From Novosphingobium sp. AAP83 (GTDB lineage: Bacteria > Pseudomonadota > Alphaproteobacteria > Sphingomonadales > Sphingomonadaceae): a stretch of 64,000 nt of DNA. The notes below the pieces were generated by a model, which searched no databases, was not told the origin of the DNA, and saw only the letters and a list, made by a program, of their open reading frames with translations. Location of the stretch: NCBI RefSeq assembly GCF_001295795.1, contig NZ_LJHY01000016.1, positions 310,001 through 374,000 of the forward strand. The letters run 5' to 3'. Both the position numbers and the translations under genes were made by a program. Shown in pieces: positions 8,398 to 16,983 of this stretch; positions within the stretch are counted from its first letter, which is position 1, and every line of letters starts with the position of its first letter.

Positions 8398-10017
8398 CTA
8401 CGGATTTTCACTTGCTGACTTTTCAAGATAGCTTGCGATCTGGAGCACGGTTTCCAGGTCATCGATCGGCGAAGCCACCATTTTTGTGCCCGGATAATAG
8501 GTTTGCGGGTTGGAGATGAAGGCCACCAGCGTATCGCGATCCCATTGCACGCTGGTCTTGGGATCTCGCAAAGCCGCAGAATAGCTGTATCCCGGCAATT
8601 GGCCGGACCGACGGGTGGAGACTCCGTTCAGGTTCGGTCCGATCTCTCCGGTGGTGAAGCTGCCGGCAACATGGCAACTGGCACAATTCTGCCCAAAGAG
8701 TTTGCGAGCGCGTTCTTCATCATATTTGAAATTGAACAATGTCTGGGTAAACCGCTCCTGATAGACGCCGCGGCTGTTGAAGTCTTTTATCATGTCGCCC
8801 GTAACCGGGTTCTGGAACGGCATTGCAACACGTTTCGCTTGGGCCGCGGAAGGCGCACCTGGCCGGATGCGCAGCAAACGGCCCTTTGAAGAGTCTGTTA
8901 TCGCATAGATAAAGCCATCCGGGCCGACAGCCACAGAACGAATCCGTTCCTTGATGTCATCCATCAACGCTTCTTCCTGCACCACAACATTGTCTTTGAT
9001 GCGCAGGCGGCGCACCACATGCCCCATCAGTTCGCTTGTAAAAAAGTCTCCGCGCCAGCGAGGGAACTGCGAGCCGTTGTAATAGACGAGATCGGACGGC
9101 GCACGTGATGGCGACCAGGATGCTACAGGATCCACGAACGCGGGATCTTCCTGCTTGTCGGACATGGCGCGCCCTGTGTAGTCAAAACCCCACGAAACCA
9201 ACGGCCAGCCATAGTTGCCACCAGGTTTTACGAGATTCAACTCGTCCCCACCCTTTGGTCCTAGATCAATGACATAGATGCGACCGTCGTCGGTGCGGGT
9301 GATCCCGGCAGAGTTCCGGAACCCGATTGCCCACAGTTCCGGCAGAGCACCTTCGACCTTGCTGAACGGACCGTTGGCGACGGCACGACCGTCACGGTCG
9401 ATATGGATGATCTTCCCGGAATGATTGTCGGTCCGTTGCACCATCCCGCGGCTCCCTTGCCCGCCGGAACCCACGCCAACCAGCATGGTCTTGTCAGGCA
9501 GGAACAGTATTCTGAGGATGCTGGGTCCTCCCGGCGGGGCTGGCCGGGCTGTGCTGAAGATTATCTGCTGATCAGCGAGGCGCTCGCCGTCAAAACGAGC
9601 CTTGAGGATCGATCCGGTCCTGGCGCTGTCGGTACCGGTTACGAATGTCAGGTAAAGTGTTTTGTTTGTTGCAAAATCAGGATCAAGCTTAACGTCCAGC
9701 AGACCATCGAAAATGCTGCCGTTCAATACCTCCGGCACCCCTTCAATGGCTTTTGGCTGCAAGGTTCCCTTTTTTACGATGCGCAACTTTCCAGGTCGTT
9801 CGGTGATCAGCATATCGCCGTTCGGTAACCACGCCATTGCCCACGGGTGATCCAATCCGTTGACCACCTCTTCAGTCCAGTATCCTCGATCATCCACGCG
9901 ATCGGCAGTTGCCGCACGGCTGAGGCCTGTCATCAGAAGGGCGAAACATGCGAATACCGAAATCGTCGGCGGACCGTAACGCCGCAACTGCGCGTTCCCT
10001 TTGCTGTTGTGTTTCAT
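8398..10017 (-). CDS. PQQ-dependent sugar dehydrogenase-type quinoprotein fused to cytochrome c
   Basis: A periplasmic oxidoreductase of the soluble glucose dehydrogenase/YliI beta-propeller family (residues about 40-420) with a C-terminal c-type cytochrome domain. Haem attaches at Cys445-Ala-Ser-Cys448-His449, and Met513 (in GTKM) is the likely distal ligand. A Sec signal peptide opens the protein. The ATG at 10017 has GAGGTG just upstream and replaces longer readings of the frame. The fusion would pass electrons from substrate through PQQ to haem and on to the respiratory chain. Divergent from the tetR gene with a 179-bp shared gap, it is probably under that repressor. The substrate could be an alcohol, aldehyde or sugar. 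Confidence 0.87.
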   Translation of the reverse strand: MKHNSKGNAQLRRYGPPTISVFACFALLMTGLSRAATADRVDDRGYWTEEVVNGLDHPWAMAWLPNGDMLITERPGKLRIVKKGTLQPKAIEGVPEVLNGSIFDGLLDVKLDPDFATNKTLYLTFVTGTDSARTGSILKARFDGERLADQQIIFSTARPAPPGGPSILRILFLPDKTMLVGVGSGGQGSRGMVQRTDNHSGKIIHIDRDGRAVANGPFSKVEGALPELWAIGFRNSAGITRTDDGRIYVIDLGPKGGDELNLVKPGGNYGWPLVSWGFDYTGRAMSDKQEDPAFVDPVASWSPSRAPSDLVYYNGSQFPRWRGDFFTSELMGHVVRRLRIKDNVVVQEEALMDDIKERIRSVAVGPDGFIYAITDSSKGRLLRIRPGAPSAAQAKRVAMPFQNPVTGDMIKDFNSRGVYQERFTQTLFNFKYDEERARKLFGQNCASCHVAGSFTTGEIGPNLNGVSTRRSGQLPGYSYSAALRDPKTSVQWDRDTLVAFISNPQTYYPGTKMVASPIDDLETVLQIASYLEKSASENP

Positions 10018-10196
10018 GACCACCTCGAAAAACTCCTTGCCTGCGCAGTTACTTTTGTAGAACGCAATTTTTCCTGCAGGCTGATGCCACGAGCATTTAC
10101 TCCCGGGCATTGCTGTCCATGCTCAAACCTTCTTCTCGATGACCTCAACGCCTGTCTTGTTTTGATTTTAGAAAAACTCTTCGGACATGATTGTGA

Positions 10197-10985
10197 ATGA
10201 AAATCAGCGACACCGATACTAACAGAGCGGCCATCCAGCGTCGTAAATATACAAGCGCGATCATGACAAAGCGGCGCCAGCGAGTCATTGATTGCGCCCA
10301 TCGTATTCTGGGTGAAGGCAACATTCCCGCACTCACGATCGAACGGCTGAGCCGTGAAGCGGAAGTGGCGCCCCGCACGATTTACCGCTTGTTTGGAAAC
10401 AAGGAAGGCGTGGTTCAGGCCACGGTGCAGGACCGGTTGAGCGAGGTGCGCAGGCATCTGGCCAAACGACAGGCCGAATACTCGATCGACGTCGTCTTTG
10501 CCGAGTTGGACTGGATGGTCTCGGAGATGGAGCGGGACGACGAATACGCGCGGGTTGTCATCGGCTTTTACTTCTCGATGGAGCAGCGCGAGGCCGCAAT
10601 CCAGGAATTGCGTTCGGTCGGTTACAACCGTTGCCGCAACTGGCTCGACCGTGAAATCCTGGCGGGCAATACCGAAAAGCGCCTTGATCTCGAGCGCATT
10701 GCCCAAGAGTTCGTGTCCATGGAATTTCTGGTCTACCAACGTTGGGCCACGCGTAAAGTAACGGCCGAGCAATGCCGGTTGGAACTGCACAGCAACTTTC
10801 TCAAGATGGCCGCTTTGGTGCTTACCGGAGCCGCCCGCGAGGCTTGCATCAAGATGTTGGTCGCGAAGCAAGCCCAGCTCGGTTCGAGCGAAATCGGCTC
10901 CTTGGCTTCGACCAACCGAGCGGAACGGGATGCCGGTCTCCACTTTGCAGGGGCGATTTCTAGCGCGGAAGAGCATAAGCGATAA
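10197..10985 (+). CDS. TetR/AcrR-family transcriptional regulator
   Basis: A 262-residue regulator. Helix-turn-helix residues lie near positions 42-65 (LTIERLSREAEVAPRTIYRLF, here with an intact YRLFGNKEG motif), followed by a helical ligand-binding domain. An N-terminal extension of about 20 basic residues precedes the usual start; the ATG at 10261-10270 area offers a shorter alternative. It is divergent from the quinoprotein-cytochrome gene and its 3' end overlaps the convergent PQQ dehydrogenase gene by 26 bp. Local control of one or both quinoproteins is the simplest reading. Confidence 0.86.
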   Translation: MKISDTDTNRAAIQRRKYTSAIMTKRRQRVIDCAHRILGEGNIPALTIERLSREAEVAPRTIYRLFGNKEGVVQATVQDRLSEVRRHLAKRQAEYSIDVVFAELDWMVSEMERDDEYARVVIGFYFSMEQREAAIQELRSVGYNRCRNWLDREILAGNTEKRLDLERIAQEFVSMEFLVYQRWATRKVTAEQCRLELHSNFLKMAALVLTGAAREACIKMLVAKQAQLGSSEIGSLASTNRAERDAGLHFAGAISSAEEHKR

Positions 10986-12942
10986 TCTCGTCCGAGCGCC
11001 CGGTCTGGAACCACATGTGCTGGCCTGACGCGACGACCACATATTGACGCCCGCCTGCCATGTAACTCATCGGCGTCGTCTGGCTGCCGCCGGGCAACTT
11101 GTCTCGCCACAGTTCCTTCCCGCTTTTCATCTCAAATGCGCGTAGAAACCCGTCCATGGTAGCGGCGATGAAAAGGACCCCGCCAGCGGTGGTGATCGGG
11201 CCTCCGATGTTCGGCGTACCAAGCCCGACGTCGAACCATAAGGGAACAGGAAATTCGTGGTTGATCGTGCCCAATGGCACGTCCCATAGTGTTTTCCCTG
11301 TCGCCAGATCGATTGCCGTCAGCCCTCCCCATGGTGGCTTTGTACAGGGCGCGCCCATTGGTGAAAGCAGCCATTCGCGCTTTACCTCGTAAGGCGTGCC
11401 AGCCATCGGCGAGACATCCTCGTGTGCCGAAAGTTGCACTGTACCGCTGCCGCTTCCCTCACGTTTGCGGAGCTTGATGACAGAGGCGATGCGGCTGCTG
11501 TTGATGAAATAGATTTGCCTTGCTGGATCGATTGCACCAGCACCCCAGTTAGCCCCCCCCGAGGCGGCGGGATACGTGATGGTGCCGCGCTCGGTAATGG
11601 GGGTAAACAAGCCTTCGCTGCGGTATTGCGCAATCAGATTGCGGCATTGAGCCTTGTCCCAGAAGGTAAAGCCCCACGCATCGTCCGGCGTCACCTTTTG
11701 CGGAACTATCGGGGCAGGCAAACGCGGACGAGGCTGCGTGGGCGATAGCCATTCTCCGGGAACTCCGCCTTGCGGAACCGCCATTTCATCAATGGGAAAC
11801 AGCGGGGCGCCGGTGCGACGATCGAGGATGAAGACAAAGCCCTGTTTGGTCGGCTGAACCAGCGCGGGAATCGATTTGCCGTTACGGACGATATCCATCA
11901 GCGTTGGCTGGGCAGGGGTATCATAATCCCAGATGTCGTGATGAATAAGCTGCCGGGCCCAGACAAGCCTGCCGCTTCGCGCATCAAGCGCCACGATGCT
12001 GTTAGCGTGCCGATTGTCGCCTGGCCGCAATCCGCCATAGTAATCCGGGGAAGCGCTCGACGTTGGCAGAAAAACAAGGCCGCGTTCTTCGTCTGCTGCC
12101 ATGACCGACCACATGTTGGCCGCACCGGTCGTATGGCGACTATCGCCGCCCCAATCCTTATCTGCACCGCCCTCCTGCGGAATGGGATCAAAAGTCCATG
12201 CAGGCGCACCGGTTCTGATGTCAAATGCACGAATAATGCCGCGCGGGGCAGACGCCCGGACATTGTCCAAAACCGAGGAGCCAACGATGATGCGGTCGGA
12301 CACCACGGTTGCCGGAGCCGCAAGTTTGACCTCACCCTTGTGATGAACAGGGCCGGGATCAACACGCACGACCCCACCCGATCCAAAGTCCGGGCAAGGC
12401 TTCCCCGTACGGGCATCAAGGACGACCAACTGCAAGTCGACACTTGCAAGCACGATACGTGTCTGACAGGCGGCTGTGTCCGGCAATGCATTATCCTGCC
12501 ATTGCGACAGGCCGCGACAGGCATATTGATCGGGCAAGGCCAAATCGGGATCGACCTTGGAGTCATAAACCCACACCTCCCGCCCTGTCGCCGGATTCAG
12601 AGCGATGACACGCGAAAACGGCGTGCAGGTGATCAGATTTCCTGCTGCCAGAATTGGCGTTGTCTCATTTGTGCTGTTGACGAGCTGTGCCGGCTGACGC
12701 CGGGTGAGCTCGCCCGTGCTGTAACGCCAAGCAACCTTGAGGTGCCCTACATTTCCGGGAGTTATCTGTGCGGCTGCGGTATAGCGTGTGCCCGCATTGT
12801 TAGCGCCCCATTGCGCCCATTCGGTGTTGGCTGGGCCTCCTTGCGGGATTACCAACGGAGGCAGCGCAGGATTTGCACGCCACCAGAGCACGCCGGCAGC
12901 AATAGCGACCGTTGCGATTACGAGAAGGAGCCGACGAGCCAT
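10960..12942 (-). CDS. Membrane-anchored PQQ-dependent dehydrogenase (glucose/quinate/alcohol dehydrogenase family)
   Basis: A 660-residue eight-bladed quinoprotein that would oxidise an alcohol, polyol or aldose in the periplasm and feed electrons to quinone. A single N-terminal helix (MARRLLLVIATVAIAAGVLW) anchors it, in contrast to the five-helix anchor of E. coli Gcd. Propeller tryptophan-docking repeats (GxxLWxxxL-like, e.g. GKTLWDVPLGT and GKELWRDKLP) are visible. The ATG at 12942 lies four bases past the lipoyl gene's stop, so this is the last gene of the long - strand operon. The substrate is unresolved; adjacency to a diketone-type cupin suggests a secondary alcohol or diol. Confidence 0.87.
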   Translation of the reverse strand: MARRLLLVIATVAIAAGVLWWRANPALPPLVIPQGGPANTEWAQWGANNAGTRYTAAAQITPGNVGHLKVAWRYSTGELTRRQPAQLVNSTNETTPILAAGNLITCTPFSRVIALNPATGREVWVYDSKVDPDLALPDQYACRGLSQWQDNALPDTAACQTRIVLASVDLQLVVLDARTGKPCPDFGSGGVVRVDPGPVHHKGEVKLAAPATVVSDRIIVGSSVLDNVRASAPRGIIRAFDIRTGAPAWTFDPIPQEGGADKDWGGDSRHTTGAANMWSVMAADEERGLVFLPTSSASPDYYGGLRPGDNRHANSIVALDARSGRLVWARQLIHHDIWDYDTPAQPTLMDIVRNGKSIPALVQPTKQGFVFILDRRTGAPLFPIDEMAVPQGGVPGEWLSPTQPRPRLPAPIVPQKVTPDDAWGFTFWDKAQCRNLIAQYRSEGLFTPITERGTITYPAASGGANWGAGAIDPARQIYFINSSRIASVIKLRKREGSGSGTVQLSAHEDVSPMAGTPYEVKREWLLSPMGAPCTKPPWGGLTAIDLATGKTLWDVPLGTINHEFPVPLWFDVGLGTPNIGGPITTAGGVLFIAATMDGFLRAFEMKSGKELWRDKLPGGSQTTPMSYMAGGRQYVVVASGQHMWFQTGRSDEIIAYALPR

Positions 12943-12946
12943 GGAA

Positions 12947-13186
12947 TCAGACTTCGATCGTGGCAATATGAGCACGCACGTCGACAGTATCGCCTTCGTC
13001 GGCAACAATCTCGATCAACGTGCCAGCCGCAGGTGAAGGGACCTCCACGGTTGTCTTTGCGGCTTCAATTTCCACCAGTGGCTCGCCATCGGCGACAGTA
13101 TCACCGACAGATTTGAGCCAACGGACGATCTCGCCATCTTGCATTCCCATACCGAATTGAGGCAGGAGTACCTTGAGTTTTGCCAT
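12947..13186 (-). CDS. Free-standing lipoyl-domain protein
   Basis: Only 79 residues long, this is a single biotinyl/lipoyl-carrier domain starting MAKLKVLLPQFGMGMQDGEI. Lys44 in EIEAAKTTVEV is the expected lipoylation site. Normal E2 subunits add a peripheral-subunit-binding domain and a catalytic acyltransferase core; both are absent here and the frame ends cleanly. It sits 10 bases after E1 beta and four before the PQQ dehydrogenase gene. It presumably accepts an acyl group from the neighbouring E1, like an H-protein-style shuttle. Borrowing of an E2 core and E3 from elsewhere in the genome remains possible. Confidence 0.9.
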   Translation of the reverse strand: MAKLKVLLPQFGMGMQDGEIVRWLKSVGDTVADGEPLVEIEAAKTTVEVPSPAAGTLIEIVADEGDTVDVRAHIATIEV

Positions 13187-13196
13187 TTTCGTGTCC

Positions 13197-14189
13197 TCAA
13201 GCTTTCATACGGGTATCGCTGCGCACCAGTTGGCTGGCAGCGGCGATGATACGATCGACAGTGGGATAAAGCGGCTTTTCGATGTCGGGCGAAAACGGCA
13301 AATGCGTATCGGCCGTGGCCACCCGAAGGATCGGCCCGCGCAATGCATCGAATGCATGCTCGACGATCTGCGCGGAAATTTCACTGGCTGCGCTGCAATT
13401 TTGATGCGCCGGATCAACTACAATCGCACGGCCTGTTTTGCGGACCGACTGCAAAATAAGCGCAATGTCCAGCGGCACCAAGCTGCGCGGATCGATTACC
13501 TCTGCCGAAATACCATCCTTTGCAAGCTTCTTGGCCGCTTTCATGGCCAGAGGGACTCCCCCGGCGATGGCGATGATAGAGATGTCGCTTCCCTCTTGCT
13601 TGATGTCCCCGCAACCAAGCGGGATCATAAAGTCCGGATCCTCGGGAACGTCCATTTTACCCGACCAGCACGTGCTGTCCTCAAAGCAGAGCACCGGATT
13701 ATCATCACGGATTGCAGCTCTGAGCAGCCCGAGTGCATCATAGGCGTTGGATGGCACGATGATCTTGAGGCCGGGCACGTTCATGAACATGGAATAAGGC
13801 CGGTCGCTGTGCTGGGCAGCGTTGGAATTGCCATAGAACATGCAACTGCGGATCACTAAGGGGAGACGGGCCTGCCCTCCGTAAATGTAGCGTGATTTTG
13901 CGATGATGCTGATGATCTGGTCCATCGCAGGATACAGGAAGGACGAGATAGTCGCATCGACGATCGGGCGTGTTCCGACCATCGCTGCACCGGCTGCGGC
14001 TCCGATAAAGCCGTTTTCGGAGATAGGCGTATCGCGCACCCGCTCTGTGCCGAAAGCTTCAACGAGGCCGGTTGCCGTACCGAATACGTTGCAGACGAGG
14101 TCTTCACCCATAAGAAATACGGTTGGATCGCGCTGCATCTCATCGAACTGAGCTTGCCGGATCGCCTCCAGATAAGTCAATTTGGCCAT
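13197..14189 (-). CDS. 2-oxoacid dehydrogenase E1 component, beta subunit (pyruvate/acetoin type)
   Basis: The 330-residue beta chain of a thiamine-diphosphate enzyme that decarboxylates a 2-oxoacid, or cleaves an acyloin or diketone, and transfers the acyl fragment to lipoate. It has the transketolase pyrimidine-binding region (GEDLVCNVFG, RVRDTPISENGFIGAAAGAAM), the conserved GGQARLPLVIR and AQHSDRPYSMF segments, and a C-terminal domain with DPRSLVPLD. It starts 12 bases after E1 alpha, so the two form one heterotetramer. Catalytic completeness looks normal. The acyl donor is not known, and acetoin-dehydrogenase-like use is an open alternative. Confidence 0.9.
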   Translation of the reverse strand: MAKLTYLEAIRQAQFDEMQRDPTVFLMGEDLVCNVFGTATGLVEAFGTERVRDTPISENGFIGAAAGAAMVGTRPIVDATISSFLYPAMDQIISIIAKSRYIYGGQARLPLVIRSCMFYGNSNAAQHSDRPYSMFMNVPGLKIIVPSNAYDALGLLRAAIRDDNPVLCFEDSTCWSGKMDVPEDPDFMIPLGCGDIKQEGSDISIIAIAGGVPLAMKAAKKLAKDGISAEVIDPRSLVPLDIALILQSVRKTGRAIVVDPAHQNCSAASEISAQIVEHAFDALRGPILRVATADTHLPFSPDIEKPLYPTVDRIIAAASQLVRSDTRMKA

Positions 14190-14201
14190 GATCGTGTCCG
14201 T

Positions 14202-15203
14202 TCAAATTTGGACGAAGGCAGGGATCGGAAGGCGATCCACAAAGACGTCGTCAAAGGCTTCAGCTTGTGTCGGATAAGCGCTGTCCCGCGCGAATTGCAG
14301 CGCATCGGCCACTTCTGCGGACACCTCATCCTCGATCCGGGCGAGAACATCTGCCGCGACGCCCGAATCCAGCAGGCGGGCACGGTAGAGATCAATGGGG
14401 TCGCGCTTTTTCCATTCGTCGACCTCGTCCCCGCGATCAAGCAACACCCGGCCCATATTCACGGCATGGTCTGCGTAACGGTACGTCAGGGTTTCGATGA
14501 AGGTTGGGCCGCCACCGCTTCGCGCTCTCGCCACAGCTTCAGCCATGACAGCTTCGACGGCATCGACATCTTGTCCATCCACTTGGGCAGAAGGCATGTC
14601 ATAGGCTTTAGCACGGTCCGTCATGTGCTTGACCGGCACCCCTGCCGAAGATGGGGTTGAAACTGCATAACCATTGTTTTCGCAACAAAAAATAACCGGC
14701 AGTTTCCAAACAGCAGCAAGGTTCATGCCTTCGTGAAAAGCACCTTCACCCGTTGCGCCATCTCCGAAGAAGCACAAGGTCACTCGGTCATTGCCAAGCA
14801 GTTTCGAACCCAGCCCTGCCCCTGCCGCCACCGGCACACCGGACCCCACAATGCTGGTCTCGCCAAGGCTGCCGACCGAGAAATCCGACAGATGCATGGA
14901 TCCGCCCTTACCCTTGCAGATGCCGGTGGCCTTGCCCAGCAGTTCAGCCATCAGCGGACGAAGCGCTGCACCCTTTGCGATCGGGTGGCCGTGGCTGCGG
15001 TGCGTGCCGACCATGTAATCATCGTTGCGCAGCACGATGCAGGTACCAACGCCCGAAGCCTCCTGTCCGGCGTAAGTGTGAAGCGCGCCCGGGATCTCGC
15101 CTTTGGCATGAATGGCCTCGGCTACCGTTTCGAAATGCCTTATGCGCAGCATGCGCCGCAATTTTTCAAGCGCGTTGCTATTGGAGATGTCGGTCATCGT
15201 CAT
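14202..15203 (-). CDS. 2-oxoacid dehydrogenase E1 component, alpha subunit (pyruvate/acetoin type)
   Basis: The 333-residue alpha chain partners the downstream beta subunit. The thiamine diphosphate-Mg motif is intact, starting GDG at 147-149 and ending in NN at 176-177; HRSHGHPIAKGA and KGKGGSMHLSD match the acetoin/pyruvate E1 alpha family. ATG at 15203 has GAGAG upstream; a second ATG at 15197 is nearly as good. Gaps of 12 bases on both sides place it inside the operon. Which 2-oxo compound it takes cannot be read from the sequence. Confidence 0.9.
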   Translation of the reverse strand: MTMTDISNSNALEKLRRMLRIRHFETVAEAIHAKGEIPGALHTYAGQEASGVGTCIVLRNDDYMVGTHRSHGHPIAKGAALRPLMAELLGKATGICKGKGGSMHLSDFSVGSLGETSIVGSGVPVAAGAGLGSKLLGNDRVTLCFFGDGATGEGAFHEGMNLAAVWKLPVIFCCENNGYAVSTPSSAGVPVKHMTDRAKAYDMPSAQVDGQDVDAVEAVMAEAVARARSGGGPTFIETLTYRYADHAVNMGRVLLDRGDEVDEWKKRDPIDLYRARLLDSGVAADVLARIEDEVSAEVADALQFARDSAYPTQAEAFDDVFVDRLPIPAFVQI

Positions 15204-15215
15204 CTTCTCTCAATC

Positions 15216-16502
15216 TTATTGGGCGTGTGCGGGTATCGAACCTGCGACAATCAATTCCAGCGGCGCAGAATACATCGGCTCTGCGGCCCCGCTGGTGATG
15301 GCGTAAACGTTTTCCATGTGGCAGGGCCCATGGCGTGTGCCGAAAAACAGGCTGTCAAGGCTGATCAGCATCCCCTCCTCCATGATGAAACCCTGCTTGA
15401 CCCCGGCGAGCCCCGCAGAGGGATAGGGCAAGGGGATTTCCAGCGGCATGAAGCCGATGCCATGCGCCACGACGAGCAGCTTTTCCGGCGATGTCACGCC
15501 GTTTGCGCGCAGATGTTCCAGTCCGATCGCAGGTAAGCTGTTGGTCGAAACACCCGGTCGTAGATGGTCGACCATCTTGAGGAAGCCGTCGCGCAAGATG
15601 TTGTGCAGTTGTTGATAGGCAGCTGTCGGCTTGCCGATAACTGCCGTGCGGTTGATGTCGATCCAAAGCCCGTCATGCAGCCCCTGGGTCTCGAGAATGA
15701 CGATATCACCGCTGCGCAACGCGCGATTGCCGGCAGTGCGAAAGAGGTCGGGGATGAAATCATCGCCCTCGTAACTTCCGCCGAAAAGCATGCCGCCATC
15801 ATCCACCGGGATGACCTTGTTTCGCACCATGAAATCACACAGACGCGCCTGGACATCATTCCAGTCCGCACCTTCATGTAGCAGGCTGCCGGCATGGGAA
15901 ATGACGCTGTCCGCCAATTTGCCAACTTTGCGGTAGCGGGCCAACTCCTCCGGCGTCTTCACGACGCGCACCTGCATGATCATATCGAGTGCATCGACGA
16001 ACGTATGTGGTGCATGGCGACCAACCGCCACAGACATCCGGTGCTCATCAAAACCAATCGTTGCGTTTGTCAGCCCGTGATCGGCCAGTGCAACGCCGAC
16101 GGCGGCGGCAACGTCGGGTTGACAGCTTCCGCGAATACTACCGGCGATTGCCATAGCATCATCGGCCAATTGGGACGCTTTGCGGTCCGGATCGATGTAA
16201 CGGCTGACCTCACAAAAATTCAGCATGTCGAAGGTGCGAATTTCGTCGAATTGGCAGGTCTGGGCATCGCGGTTCAAGACAGCCACCACCCCAACAGTCG
16301 CTTCTGGAATAACTAGAATTACGGGGGATGATGGATTTGCCGGGATAATTGCAGCGGCAAACGGTTCCATTTGCGTCCAGCGTTCAAGGACGGAATGATA
16401 TCCGGTGACATAGCGCACGTCGTGGGGATGCGTGAGCACCAGAGCCGCAAGCCCTTCAGATGCCATGCGCGAGCGAAGGCGCGTAATATGCTGGCCAGTC
16501 AT
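15216..16502 (-). CDS. M24 (creatinase/Xaa-Pro peptidase-fold) enzyme with altered metal site
   Basis: A 428-residue two-domain protein of the pita-bread fold: N-terminal creatinase-like domain to about residue 165, then the M24 catalytic domain. The second metal Asp (WIDINRT), the His (VVAHGIG) and both later Glu residues (EEGM, MEN) are recognisable, but the first metal Asp is replaced by Glu in ILETQGLHDG. Such changes occur in non-peptidase M24 members such as creatinase and DMSP lyase DddP. In this operon a C-N, C-O or C-S bond-cleaving role is as likely as dipeptide hydrolysis. Gaps to neighbours are 12 and 3 bases. Confidence 0.83.
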   Translation of the reverse strand: MTGQHITRLRSRMASEGLAALVLTHPHDVRYVTGYHSVLERWTQMEPFAAAIIPANPSSPVILVIPEATVGVVAVLNRDAQTCQFDEIRTFDMLNFCEVSRYIDPDRKASQLADDAMAIAGSIRGSCQPDVAAAVGVALADHGLTNATIGFDEHRMSVAVGRHAPHTFVDALDMIMQVRVVKTPEELARYRKVGKLADSVISHAGSLLHEGADWNDVQARLCDFMVRNKVIPVDDGGMLFGGSYEGDDFIPDLFRTAGNRALRSGDIVILETQGLHDGLWIDINRTAVIGKPTAAYQQLHNILRDGFLKMVDHLRPGVSTNSLPAIGLEHLRANGVTSPEKLLVVAHGIGFMPLEIPLPYPSAGLAGVKQGFIMEEGMLISLDSLFFGTRHGPCHMENVYAITSGAAEPMYSAPLELIVAGSIPAHAQ

Positions 16503-16505
16503 GGT

Positions 16506-16952
16506 TCAGGCCGCTGCTTTGGAGATATCTGCCTGCGGGGTGCCAGCAGTTAGATCGCGCAAGAATTCGTGGTTCAGGATGAATCGCACTTCTCCTGCAT
16601 CATCGGTGAAGGCAACGGCGCCGTGGCCCATGAAAAGGTATTCCGTCGGAACTTCGCAGCGGGCCTGACTGTGACGAGAACCGATCGGCTCGTACCCGAA
16701 TGTGCCAGCTGGCGCAGACCCTACATCATAAATCAATTCACCGCTGACGACGAAGTACTGCCCATGACCGAGATGCCAATGTGGCGCAAAGGTCGCGCCA
16801 GGCTGCATCGAGACCCACAAAACCCAGTCGCCTGTCTCTTCGCTATAGCGAAGGAGGCGGATGCTCGTGCCTTCCCCGAGTTCGTGCGTATCAACATCGG
16901 CGATGTTGATGATCAGGTCACCGATTTTTCCGGCATCGTGTTTTGCTATCAT
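16506..16952 (-). CDS. Cupin-family dioxygenase, Dke1 (acetylacetone-cleaving enzyme)-like
   Basis: A 148-residue single-domain cupin. PHWHLGHGQYF gives His58 and His60, and GSRHSQARC gives His94, matching the three-histidine iron site of Dke1, which cleaves acetylacetone to acetate and methylglyoxal. The flanks also align by eye: LLRYSEETGDW before, and FMGHGAVAFTDDAGEV after (Dke1 has GPLNFIDDNGKV). ATG at 16952 is supported by AAGGAGAG six bases upstream. 2,4'-dihydroxyacetophenone dioxygenase-type cupins are the main alternative. Either way, an oxidative C-C cleavage of a dicarbonyl is the likely job. It lies three bases before the M24 gene. Confidence 0.8.
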   Translation of the reverse strand: MIAKHDAGKIGDLIINIADVDTHELGEGTSIRLLRYSEETGDWVLWVSMQPGATFAPHWHLGHGQYFVVSGELIYDVGSAPAGTFGYEPIGSRHSQARCEVPTEYLFMGHGAVAFTDDAGEVRFILNHEFLRDLTAGTPQADISKAAA

Positions 16953-16983
16953 TATCACTCTCCTTGGGCCGCCTAGGGCGGGC

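Noticed and set aside
11770-13116. Long + strand open frame opposite the PQQ dehydrogenase
   Set aside because: The translation has no recognisable domain and a poor start, while the - strand reads as a complete quinoprotein.
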